The notes beneath the pieces are model-generated. The model worked only from the letters and a program-made list of their open reading frames with translations. It was not told the origin of the DNA and did not search any database. A program made the position numbers and the translations under genes. Positions 6,435-13,991 of a stretch of DNA of 19,640 bases are shown piece by piece. This DNA is from Bacteroides sp. UBA1317 (GTDB taxonomy: Bacteria > Bacteroidota > Bacteroidia > Bacteroidales > Bacteroidaceae). The stretch's first letter is position 1, and the number at the start of each line of letters is the position of its first letter. The stretch is from assembly GCA_002307035.1 (NCBI GenBank), contig DBTL01000029.1, positions 1 to 19,640 of the forward strand, in the 5' to 3' direction.

Positions 6435-7373
6435 ATGAACAGAATATCTTCTCTTTTTGGTATCCAATATCCTATAATACAAGCAGGAATGGTGTGGTGC
6501 AGTGGTTGGAAGTTAGCTTCAGCAGTGAGTAATGCCGGTGGACTTGGTCTGATTGGTTCCGGTTCTATGCATCCAGAAGTATTGCGTGAGCATATTCGTA
6601 AGTGCAAGGCTGCTACGGATAAACCTTTCGGAGTGAACATTCCATTGATGTATCCCCAAATAGATGAAATAATGAATATCATTGCCGATGAAGGGGTGAA
6701 AATAGTCTTTACCTCAGCCGGAAATCCTAAAACATGGACTGCTTGGCTTAAAGAACGCGGCATTATTGTTGCTCATGTAGTTTCATCTGCTAAGTTTGCT
6801 GCCAAATGCGAGGATGCCGGGGTTGATGCCATTGTAGCCGAAGGATTTGAAGCCGGCGGACACAACGGCAGGGAAGAAACAACTACACTTTGTTTGATTC
6901 CTTCCGTTCGGAAAGCAACCACTCTACCTTTAATTGCTGCCGGCGGGATTGCTACGGGTGAAGCTATTTTTGCTGTCTCAGTGCTTGGAGCCGAAGGTGC
7001 ACAAATAGGAACACGTTTTGCGCTGACTGCTGAAAGCTCTGCAAGTGAGGCCTTTAAAGAATACTGTCTACAATTGAATGAAGGTGACACGAAGTTACAT
7101 CTCAAGAAACTGGCACCGACTCGTTTGGCGAAGAATACATTCCGTGATGCAGTAGAAGAAGCTGAGAATCGTGGAGCATCCGCTGAAGAACTACGAGAAA
7201 TTCTAGGAAAAGGTCGTGCCAAAAAAGGCATTTTTGAAGGAGATCTCCATGAAGGTGAATTAGAAATTGGGCAGATAGCCTCTCTGTTTAGTCAGATTAA
7301 TACTGTTGATGAGGTTATGCATGAACTAGTAAATACTTATCAGGCCGCTGTGGCCAAATCATATTTATGGTAA
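6435..7373 (+). CDS. Nitronate monooxygenase / FabK-like NAD(P)H-dependent flavin oxidoreductase
   Basis: A 312-residue TIM-barrel flavoprotein of the 2-nitropropane dioxygenase family. The N-terminus MNRISSLFGIQYPIIQAGMVW is the standard opening strand. The flavin/catalytic motif EGFEAGGHNG carries the family histidine, and FMN phosphate binding is indicated by AAGGIATGEAIFAVSVLGAEGAQ and IGTRF. Members oxidise nitronates or, as FabK, reduce enoyl-ACP; many Bacteroidota copies are annotated only as nitronate monooxygenase, and the sequence does not settle the substrate. No acyl-carrier or fatty-acid genes adjoin it, which mildly disfavours FabK. The gene is monocistronic, with its own promoter and a strong downstream terminator shared with the convergent ald gene. 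Confidence 0.85.
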   Translation: MNRISSLFGIQYPIIQAGMVWCSGWKLASAVSNAGGLGLIGSGSMHPEVLREHIRKCKAATDKPFGVNIPLMYPQIDEIMNIIADEGVKIVFTSAGNPKTWTAWLKERGIIVAHVVSSAKFAAKCEDAGVDAIVAEGFEAGGHNGREETTTLCLIPSVRKATTLPLIAAGGIATGEAIFAVSVLGAEGAQIGTRFALTAESSASEAFKEYCLQLNEGDTKLHLKKLAPTRLAKNTFRDAVEEAENRGASAEELREILGKGRAKKGIFEGDLHEGELEIGQIASLFSQINTVDEVMHELVNTYQAAVAKSYLW

Positions 7374-7491
7374 AAGAAACTTTTGCCGGACCTTACTCTT
7401 TTAGGAGATAACCTCTTAGGCGTCTCTATTATTTTTTATAATTACTGATGAAGGCTCAATAACGGAGTTTTGTTTTTTGTTTCTAAATAAA

Positions 7492-7533
7492 ATAGGGGTT
7501 GTTCTCTTGGAACAGCCCCTATACGTTTTTTTT
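7492..7533. terminator. Bidirectional intrinsic terminator between the oxidoreductase gene and ald
   Basis: A 13-bp stem (7492-7504 with 7510-7522, one G-U pair) closes a five-base loop, TCTTG. On the plus strand it is followed by eight T residues (7526-7533). On the minus strand the stem is followed by TTTTATTT, so it can end both convergent transcripts. Confidence 0.9.
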
Positions 7534-7554
7534 CAAAGGATTCTTGGGTCAGAA

Positions 7555-8661
7555 TTATAATGTGATTGGTTCGTATTTCAAGCCATATATATCTGCTACA
7601 GCTTTGAAAGTAACCTTTCCTTCTACAACATTTAATCCGGCTGCAAGTGCGGCATCTTCTTTACAAGCTGTTCTCCATCCTTTTCCTGCTAATGCCATGG
7701 CATAAGGAAGCGAAGCATTGGTTAATGCAAGTGTTGAAGTGTAAGGTACAGCCCCCGGGATATTTGCTACTGCATAGTGTACGATTCCGTCTACTATATA
7801 AATTGGTTCGCTATGGCTTGTAGCATGTGATGTTTCAAAGCATCCCCCCTGATCGATAGCTACATCCACCATTACCGTACCCGGTTGCATCAACTTCAAC
7901 ATCTCCTTCGTAATAAGATGTGGTGCTTTGTCGCCAGGAATGAGCACAGATCCTACAACAAGGTTTGTTGAAGGCAATTCAGCTTTAATGTTGTGTTCGG
8001 AAGAATAGAGCGTTTTCACGTTCTTAGGCAACACTTCGCTTAGATAACGCAAACGTGGCAGAGAAATGTCGGTAATTGTCACATCAGCTCCGGCTCCGGC
8101 AGCTAACATGGCGGCGTGTGTACCTACTACACCTGCACCCAGAATTAACACTTTGGCAGGTTTTACTCCCGGTACTCCTCCTAAGAGAATACCTTTTCCA
8201 CCTTGTGGCTTCTCTAGAAAGCGCGCACCTTCTTGTACAGCCATGCGTCCTGCTACTTCACTCATAGGAATAAGTAAAGGTAACGATCCATCGGCTTTTT
8301 TCACTGTTTCGTAAGCTAAGCAAATTGCTCCACTGGCAATCATGGCATGTGTTAGCTCTTCGTCCGAAGCAAAATGGAAATAAGTGAAGAGTAATTGACC
8401 TTTCTTAATGAGTTTGTACTCAGGTTCAATCGGCTCTTTTACTTTAACGATCATCTCGGCAGTTGAATATACCTCTTCGATAGTAGCCAGTATGGTTGCG
8501 CCTGCTGCCACATATTCTTCATCGGTAAATCCACTTCCTACACCTGCTGTGTGCTGTACATACATTGTGTGGCCTTTCTTTGCCATTTCACGCACTCCGG
8601 CAGGTGTCATACCTACCCGATTCTCATTGTTTTTGATCTCTTTTGGAATTCCAATTATCAT
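7555..8661 (-). CDS. ald: Alanine dehydrogenase
   Basis: Catalyses L-alanine + NAD+ + water to pyruvate + ammonium + NADH, reversibly, in the cytoplasm as a hexamer. The 368-residue length is typical. Substrate residues are Arg15 (ENRVGMTP), Lys75 (VKVKEP) and His96 (TYFHFASD). The NAD-binding Rossmann motif VLILGAGVVGTHAAMLAAGAGADV is followed by TDIS. The C-terminal block HYAVANIPGAVPYTSTLAL is also a family signature. The gene is divergent from the ammonium transporter gene across a 398-bp AT-rich gap, so the pair could share nitrogen-linked control. It ends at a strong bidirectional terminator. No exact -7 box was found upstream; the closest is TATCTTG on the minus strand near 8690. Confidence 0.97.
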   Translation of the reverse strand: MIIGIPKEIKNNENRVGMTPAGVREMAKKGHTMYVQHTAGVGSGFTDEEYVAAGATILATIEEVYSTAEMIVKVKEPIEPEYKLIKKGQLLFTYFHFASDEELTHAMIASGAICLAYETVKKADGSLPLLIPMSEVAGRMAVQEGARFLEKPQGGKGILLGGVPGVKPAKVLILGAGVVGTHAAMLAAGAGADVTITDISLPRLRYLSEVLPKNVKTLYSSEHNIKAELPSTNLVVGSVLIPGDKAPHLITKEMLKLMQPGTVMVDVAIDQGGCFETSHATSHSEPIYIVDGIVHYAVANIPGAVPYTSTLALTNASLPYAMALAGKGWRTACKEDAALAAGLNVVEGKVTFKAVADIYGLKYEPITL

Positions 8662-9059
8662 AATGTTTTAATTTGGGGGTTAAAGATGGCGCAAGATAGT
8701 GATATTCTATATTCGTTGTTATTCTGGCATTATGTTTTTAAAACAAAATGTTAGAAATATTTCGATCTGGTAGATTATGGCGGGTATTTAGTTTTAAAAT
8801 GTAGCTATATTGACTTTCTAATTGAATATATATAGTTTTATATGCTGTCTAATTTATAATGAATAATCGTATATTAAAGTTAATATGATACTTATTTGAT
8901 GTTTATTGCTTCTTTGTGTTCTTTTTATCCGGATATTATTTTCATATTATCTATATGTTTACTACTTTTGCGCTCGATTTATAAAAATGGAATAGATACG
9001 CTTTAATATGTGTCAAAATGAAATTTAATAAGCAATATAACCAATAAAAGTAGTATTAG
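8662..9059. other. AT-rich divergent intergenic region between ald and the ammonium transporter gene
   Basis: This 398-bp stretch has no credible gene: the only short open frame on the plus strand is an antisense continuation of ald. It is strongly AT-rich, has the amt -7 box near its right end and probably contains the ald promoter at its left end. No convincing dyad operator or riboswitch fold was recognised. Confidence 0.6.
8963..8970 (+). promoter_or_regulatory. -7 box of the ammonium transporter gene
   Basis: TACTTTTG matches TAnnTTTG exactly. The -33 region holds only TTTTC, not TTG, which suggests an activator-dependent or weak promoter. The predicted leader is about 80 bases long, from near 8977 to the ATG at 9060. 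Confidence 0.5.
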
Positions 9060-10406
9060 ATGAAGAAGCGTTGGATTATTCTGATGACCCTTATGGTCAT
9101 TATTAGTATTATTGGAGTTTTTACTCCTGAGTCGGCCGATTTGTGGGAACCGGATGCAAAAGTGAACTATGCTGATGTGGCTTGGATGATAACTGCCACT
9201 ATCTTTGTATTAATGATGACTCCCGGCCTCTCATTATTTTATGGGGGGATGGTTCGCCAGAAGAATGTAATCTCCACCATTTTGCAAAGTTTCATCGCCA
9301 TGGGGGTGATTAGTGTTATTTGGGTTGTGTTTGGATTTAGTCTGGCTTTTGGCGATGATATAGGCAGCTTTGTTGGTAATCCCGCCACTTTCTTTATGTT
9401 TAGCGGAGTAGGGGCCAAGACTAATGAACTGTTAGCACCGACCATTCCGTTGGCTCTTTTTGCATTGTTTCAAATGAAATTTGCCATTATCACTCCTTCT
9501 TTGATTACAGGTTCGTTTGCAGAACGCGTGCGTTTTTCTGCATATCTGGTATTTATGATGCTTTTCTGCATTTTTGTTTATTGTCCGTTGGCACACTGGA
9601 CGTGGCATCCCGATGGATTTCTTCGCCAGATGGGCGTGGTCGATTTTGCCGGTGGTATCGTGGTGCATGCTTCTTCGGGTGTAGCAGCGTTGGCTGGTGC
9701 CATGTTTCTAGGCAAACGCAACGATCAAAAGGTTTCTCATGCTCCGGCTAATATTCCTTTTGTTATTCTGGGAGCCTCTATGCTTTGGTTGGGATGGTTT
9801 GGCTTTAATGCAGGTTCTTCACTAGCTGCAAACGGCATTGCTGTAAAAGCTTTCTTAAATACCAATACTGCATCGGCTACGGCTATGTTGGTATGGGTGT
9901 TTTTCGATTGCTTGCGTGGACGTAAACCTTCTGCTATGGGAGCTGCTATCGGAGCAGTCGTTGGTCTGGTTGCCATCACTCCTTCGGCCGGATACGTCAC
10001 TATCGGCGAGAGTATTTTTATTGCCCTGGTTACTACTATTGTGTGTAACGTTGCCGTTTACTGGAAAAATCATACTTCGGTAGACGATGCGCTTGATGTT
10101 TTTCCCACACATGGTGTTGGTGGTATTTTGGGAACAATTCTGACCGGTGTTTTTGTGAATGGTTTGGTAGCCGGACATATTGATGTTTTCTTGGTTCACT
10201 TACTTGCTGTGGTTATTGTCAGTGTGTATACTTTTGTTGTAACATACGCATTGTATTGGCTTACCAACAAAATGATCCCGATGCGTGTCTCTGCAGAGAG
10301 CGAGCAGATTGGCTTGGATATCAGTCAGCATGATGAGCACTATGGTATGGTGGGATTTGGTGAACGCGAATTGGCTGAATATTTGGAAGACGAACCCGGA
10401 AAGTAG
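9060..10406 (+). CDS. amt: Ammonium transporter (Amt/MEP/Rh family)
   Basis: A 448-residue inner-membrane channel for ammonium/ammonia uptake, normally a trimer with 11 helices per subunit. The protein is hydrophobic throughout. Family signatures are MTPGLSLFYGGMVRQKN (about 53-69), LFALFQMKFAIITPSLITGSFAER, and DFAGGIVVHASSGVAAL. The twin pore histidines are His203 and His351 (FPTHGVGGILGT), and Asp195 stands eight residues before His203 as in E. coli AmtB. The C-terminal tail (SEQIGLDISQHDEHYGMVGF) includes the conserved segment that contacts PII regulators. Unlike many amt loci, no glnK/PII gene lies on either side, so its regulator must be encoded elsewhere. It is divergent from ald, which consumes or releases ammonium. 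Confidence 0.97.
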   Translation: MKKRWIILMTLMVIISIIGVFTPESADLWEPDAKVNYADVAWMITATIFVLMMTPGLSLFYGGMVRQKNVISTILQSFIAMGVISVIWVVFGFSLAFGDDIGSFVGNPATFFMFSGVGAKTNELLAPTIPLALFALFQMKFAIITPSLITGSFAERVRFSAYLVFMMLFCIFVYCPLAHWTWHPDGFLRQMGVVDFAGGIVVHASSGVAALAGAMFLGKRNDQKVSHAPANIPFVILGASMLWLGWFGFNAGSSLAANGIAVKAFLNTNTASATAMLVWVFFDCLRGRKPSAMGAAIGAVVGLVAITPSAGYVTIGESIFIALVTTIVCNVAVYWKNHTSVDDALDVFPTHGVGGILGTILTGVFVNGLVAGHIDVFLVHLLAVVIVSVYTFVVTYALYWLTNKMIPMRVSAESEQIGLDISQHDEHYGMVGFGERELAEYLEDEPGK

Positions 10407-10447
10407 CAAACACTGAGTAAAGCAATGACAATGCTTTAGGTTAACAT

Positions 10448-10479
10448 ACTCTTAAAAGAGGGCTTTTTAGAGTGGTTTT
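10448..10479 (+). terminator. Possible terminator downstream of the ammonium transporter gene
   Basis: ACTCTTAAAA (10448-10457) pairs with TTTTTAGAGT (10464-10473), one T-T mismatch, loop GAGGGC, followed by GGTTTT. A smaller perfect dyad precedes it (TAAAGCA 10418-10424 with TGCTTTA 10432-10438). The stem is AT-rich, so strength is uncertain. Confidence 0.4.
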
Positions 10480-10515
10480 ATTACAATTCGAATGTGCCTT
10501 TTCGATTAAAATCAT

Positions 10516-10523
10516 TAAGTTTG
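10516..10523 (+). promoter_or_regulatory. -7 box of the M23 peptidase gene
   Basis: TAAGTTTG matches TAnnTTTG exactly, 26 bases before the ATG at 10550. No good -33 TTG is seen. A dyad, TGCAGTT (10522-10528) with AACTGCA (10538-10544), overlaps the predicted start of transcription and would form a hairpin just before the start codon. Confidence 0.5.
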
Positions 10524-10549
10524 CAGTTCTGAATTAAAACTGCATTTAC

Positions 10550-12190
10550 ATGAAGAAATATATAGTGGCTTTGTTGTTGTTTGGCAGTGTCGAAGGGCAT
10601 TGCCAAGCAGGAGCAGCCACCACTTTCGTTCCTCCTCTTGACATTCCCCTTACATTGAGCGGCAATTTTGGAGAATTGCGCTCTAATCACTTTCACGGCG
10701 GGCTCGATTTCAAAACACAAAACGTTATAGGTAAAAAGGTCTTGGCATTAGCCGATGGTTATATATCGCGCATATTGGTTACGCATGGGTCCGGTTACAT
10801 GCTTTACGTGCATTACAACAATGGCTATACTACCATTTATCGGCATCTTTCAGGCTTTGTTTCTTGGATGGCACAGCGTGTTGAGGATTATCAATATGAA
10901 CATGAAACATGGGAAGTTGATATTACTCCTAGTCCGGCAGAATATCCTGTACGTGCCGGGCAACAGGTCGCCTGGAGCGGTAACTCCGGTTATTCTTTCG
11001 GCCCTCATCTACACATGGATCTGATAGAAGATGCTACGGGTGATCGGGTTGATCCGCTTCCTTTCTTCCGGAATTTCATAAAAGATAACCGGGCACCACA
11101 GACTAGTGGAATCATCCTTTTTCCCCAACCGGGTAGAGGAGTCGTTGAAGGCAGGCAGCAGAAAAAACGAATTACGCCCAATGCTTTGCGTCCCATTGAA
11201 GCATGGGGATGGATCGGAACGGGAATTAGAGCGTACGACTATATGTCGGGTATCTCCAATCGTTATGGTGTGTATTCCGTTGTGCTGACTGTAGACGGGA
11301 AAGAAACCTTTCGCAGTACGGTAGATTGTTATTCGGCCGATGAAAACCGCATGGTGAATTCTTGGGTATATGGAGATTACATGAAGTCTTTCATTGATCC
11401 GGGTAACACGCTCCGGATGCTTCGTGCCGAGAATGGATCGAGAGGATTGATTGATATTGATGAAGAGCGAGACTATCATTTTGTGTACGAACTGAAAGAC
11501 TTCTACGGCAATACTTCTCGTTATCGTTTCGTCGTTCGAGGCAAACGTCAAGCGATTGATCCGTTGGTGCATCGTGAAAAATATCTTTTTGCTTGGGATA
11601 AGATGAATTATTTGCAAGAACCGGGAATGACACTCGTCATACCCAAAGGAACATTATACGAAGACCTGCCTTTGTTTTTCAATGTTCGCGCTGATTCGGG
11701 TGCCGTGGCCTATACCTACCAAATAAATGACGAATCTATTCCGTTGCACTCTGCTTGTGAGCTTTCTATCGGCATCCGTCGCAAGATGTTGGCTGATACT
11801 ACTAAATATTATGTAGCCCGTGTTTCAGGCGGAAGGATGTATAGTGTTGGTGGTAAGTATGCAAATGGTTTTGTTACAGCTAAGATATTAACTCTGGGCA
11901 CATATACTGTTGCTATCGATACCATTCCGCCAAAAGTTGTTCCGGTGAACAAGAAAGCCTGGTCTCGTTCAGGACGAATCATTTATCACATCAAAGACAG
12001 AGAGACGGCAATTCGCTCATATAGAGGAACCATTGATGGCAAGTACGCTCTTTTCGGCTGGGAGATGATGACAAACAGATTGACTTACAAAATAGATCCC
12101 CGTCGGGTAAGTCGTACGGGTAAGCATACAGTAGAGGTTAGTGTGACGGATGCATGCGGCAATGTGACAGTTGCGCGAGATACATTTTAA
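10550..12190 (+). CDS. Exported M23 family metallopeptidase (peptidoglycan endopeptidase)
   Basis: A 546-residue exported protein with a short signal-like N-terminus (MKKYIVALLLFGSVEGHCQA). The LytM/M23 catalytic domain spans about residues 35-175. The zinc ligands are His49 and Asp53 in the HxxxD motif (HFHGGLD), and His155 in GPHLHMD (His153-Leu-His155); His99 in YRHLSG is also conserved. GKKVLALADGYISRI and WSGNSGYSFGPHLH are typical. Such enzymes cut peptide cross-links in peptidoglycan. The domain is followed by about 370 residues of beta-rich sequence with no recognised motif, perhaps for substrate or partner binding; this extension is common in Bacteroidota homologues. It has its own promoter, and the C69 dipeptidase gene begins 32 bases downstream without an obvious promoter, so the two are likely co-transcribed. 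Confidence 0.9.
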   Translation: MKKYIVALLLFGSVEGHCQAGAATTFVPPLDIPLTLSGNFGELRSNHFHGGLDFKTQNVIGKKVLALADGYISRILVTHGSGYMLYVHYNNGYTTIYRHLSGFVSWMAQRVEDYQYEHETWEVDITPSPAEYPVRAGQQVAWSGNSGYSFGPHLHMDLIEDATGDRVDPLPFFRNFIKDNRAPQTSGIILFPQPGRGVVEGRQQKKRITPNALRPIEAWGWIGTGIRAYDYMSGISNRYGVYSVVLTVDGKETFRSTVDCYSADENRMVNSWVYGDYMKSFIDPGNTLRMLRAENGSRGLIDIDEERDYHFVYELKDFYGNTSRYRFVVRGKRQAIDPLVHREKYLFAWDKMNYLQEPGMTLVIPKGTLYEDLPLFFNVRADSGAVAYTYQINDESIPLHSACELSIGIRRKMLADTTKYYVARVSGGRMYSVGGKYANGFVTAKILTLGTYTVAIDTIPPKVVPVNKKAWSRSGRIIYHIKDRETAIRSYRGTIDGKYALFGWEMMTNRLTYKIDPRRVSRTGKHTVEVSVTDACGNVTVARDTF

Positions 12191-12222
12191 ACAAATAGAT
12201 AAAGAACAAATAGAATAAATTT

Positions 12223-13908
12223 ATGATGAAGGAACATTTTAATAAGCAAGGCCGGGCTTTGCTAAAGACATGGAAAAGAGGCTTCCTCTTGTGTGGCCTC
12301 TTTTTAGTGGCGTTTGTGGCGGAAACATCTGCTTGTACTAACCTGATAGTAGGAAAAAATGCGTCGGCAGACGGATCTACCATTGTTTCATATTCAGCAG
12401 ATTCATACGGATTGTTCGGTGAACTTTACCATTATCCGGCGGCAACTTATCCAAAAGGTGCCATGCTCGATGTTTTTGAGTGGGATACCAACAAGTATTT
12501 AGGTCAGATAGAGCAAGCCAAGCAGACATATAATGTAATTGGCAACATGAATGAATTTCAGGTGACTATTGGTGAGACAACCTTTGGCGGACGTCCGGAA
12601 TTGGTTGATAGTACAGCGATCATTGATTATGGAAGTCTGATATATATCGGTTTGCAACGCTCTCGCACAGCGCGCGAAGCCATCAAAATAATGACCGAAC
12701 TGGTAAAGCAGTACGGATATTATAGTAGTGGTGAATCATTTACCATCGCCGATCCGAATGAGATTTGGATTTTGGAGATGATTGGCAAAGGTCCGGGTAT
12801 TCGTGGCGCTGTTTGGGTAGCTGTTCGTGTGCCGGATGATTGTATTTCTGCACATGCCAATCAATCACGTATTCACAGCTTCAATATGGACGACAAGGAG
12901 AATTGCCTCTATTCTTCTGATGTTATTTCGTTTGCTCGTGAAAAAGGATACTTCAATGGCATAAACAAAGATTTTAGTTTTGCTGATACGTATGCGCCGC
13001 TTGATTTTGGTGCACGTCGTTTCTGTGAAGCTCGCGTATGGAGTTATTTCAACATGTTCACCGATCAGGGAGCTGCTTATCTTCCTTATATACAAGGAAA
13101 GAGCAATGAACCTATGCCGTTGTTTGTGAAACCGAATCGTAAAATCTCCGTTCAGGATGTAAAGAATGCCATGCGCAATCATTATGAAGGTACTGCGCTC
13201 GACATCTCTAACGATTTCGGAGCCGGTCCTTATAAAACTCCTTACCGCCTTTCTCCGCTGACTTTCAAAGTGGGAGATCAGGAGTATTTCAATGAACGTC
13301 CCATCTCTACCCAGCAGACAGGCTTCGTGTTTGTTGCTCAGATGCGTGCTGATAAACCCGATGCGATTGGTGGAGTACTCTGGTTTGGCGTAGATGATGC
13401 CAACATGACTGTCTTCACTCCGGTATATTGTTGCACGGACAGCGTTCCGACTTGTTATGCACGCAACGGTGCCGATTACATCACCTTCTCGTGGGATTCT
13501 TCTTTCTGGGTATTTAACTGGGTGGCCAACATGGTTTATCCGCGTTATAGTTTGATGATAGATGACGTACATGCTACACAAAAAGAGCTTGAAACATTTT
13601 TGAATCAGGCACAAGAAGGAGTTGAAGCTACGGCTGCCAAACTGTATGAAAAAAGCCCGGCAGAAGCAAAAGCCTTTCTTACCAAATATACCGGTGTTAC
13701 TGCTCAAAACACCTTTACTGCATGGAAACATCTAGGGGAATTCCTTGTTGTGAAGTATAACGATGGTGTGGTGAAACGTGTGAAAAACGGGCATTTTGAA
13801 CGTAATTCCATCGGTCAGCCTGCCGGAGTACTTCGTCCGGGCTATCCAAAAGAGTTTCTCGAAGAATATGTGAAGCAAACAGGTGAAAGATACAAGGTTA
13901 CAAATTAG
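12223..13908 (+). CDS. C69 family dipeptidase (Ntn-hydrolase, PepD-like), exported
   Basis: A 561-residue peptidase of family C69. A hydrophobic leader (about residues 19-34, GFLLCGLFLVAFVAE) precedes SACTNLIVGKNASADGSTI. Cys38 is the expected N-terminal nucleophile, exposed by cleavage right after the leader, as in Ntn hydrolases. Further family blocks are SGESFTIADPNEIWILEMIG and ISAHANQSRI. Known relatives are broad-specificity dipeptidases, and export suggests a periplasmic role in digesting diet- or wall-derived peptides. A somewhat long charged stretch precedes the leader; an ATG at 12226 is an alternative start. It follows the M23 peptidase gene closely. Near the stop, nested dyads (TTACAAAT with ATTTGTAA, AGGAT with ATCCT and a short T-run) may form a weak terminator overlapping the next promoter. 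Confidence 0.92.
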   Translation: MMKEHFNKQGRALLKTWKRGFLLCGLFLVAFVAETSACTNLIVGKNASADGSTIVSYSADSYGLFGELYHYPAATYPKGAMLDVFEWDTNKYLGQIEQAKQTYNVIGNMNEFQVTIGETTFGGRPELVDSTAIIDYGSLIYIGLQRSRTAREAIKIMTELVKQYGYYSSGESFTIADPNEIWILEMIGKGPGIRGAVWVAVRVPDDCISAHANQSRIHSFNMDDKENCLYSSDVISFAREKGYFNGINKDFSFADTYAPLDFGARRFCEARVWSYFNMFTDQGAAYLPYIQGKSNEPMPLFVKPNRKISVQDVKNAMRNHYEGTALDISNDFGAGPYKTPYRLSPLTFKVGDQEYFNERPISTQQTGFVFVAQMRADKPDAIGGVLWFGVDDANMTVFTPVYCCTDSVPTCYARNGADYITFSWDSSFWVFNWVANMVYPRYSLMIDDVHATQKELETFLNQAQEGVEATAAKLYEKSPAEAKAFLTKYTGVTAQNTFTAWKHLGEFLVVKYNDGVVKRVKNGHFERNSIGQPAGVLRPGYPKEFLEEYVKQTGERYKVTN

Positions 13909-13928
13909 GATTTATAAACTTATCCTTT

Positions 13929-13936
13929 TACATTTG
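13929..13936 (+). promoter_or_regulatory. -7 box of the phosphosugar mutase gene
   Basis: TACATTTG matches TAnnTTTG exactly. Transcription would start near 13943, so the GTG at 13944 cannot be the start codon; ATG 13992 leaves a leader of about 50 bases. No clear -33 TTG is present. Confidence 0.5.
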
Positions 13937-13991
13937 TAAACTAGTGAGTGAAAATGAACAGTCAATAACTAATTATAAAAATAAGAACTTC

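Noticed and set aside
7499..7705. Open frame on the plus strand opposite the end of ald
   Set aside because: It lies over the bidirectional terminator and antisense to the well-supported ald coding sequence.
8662..9059. Riboswitch or small RNA in the long ald-amt gap
   Set aside because: No conserved fold or strong hairpin was recognised; only AT-rich sequence and a -7 box are visible.
12865..13731. Long 288-codon minus-strand frame within the C69 dipeptidase gene
   Set aside because: Antisense shadow of a strongly supported coding sequence, with no recognisable motif of its own.
13944..13991. Longer N-terminus for the phosphosugar mutase
   Set aside because: The GTG coincides with the predicted transcription start downstream of TACATTTG, and the 581-residue form agrees with family length.
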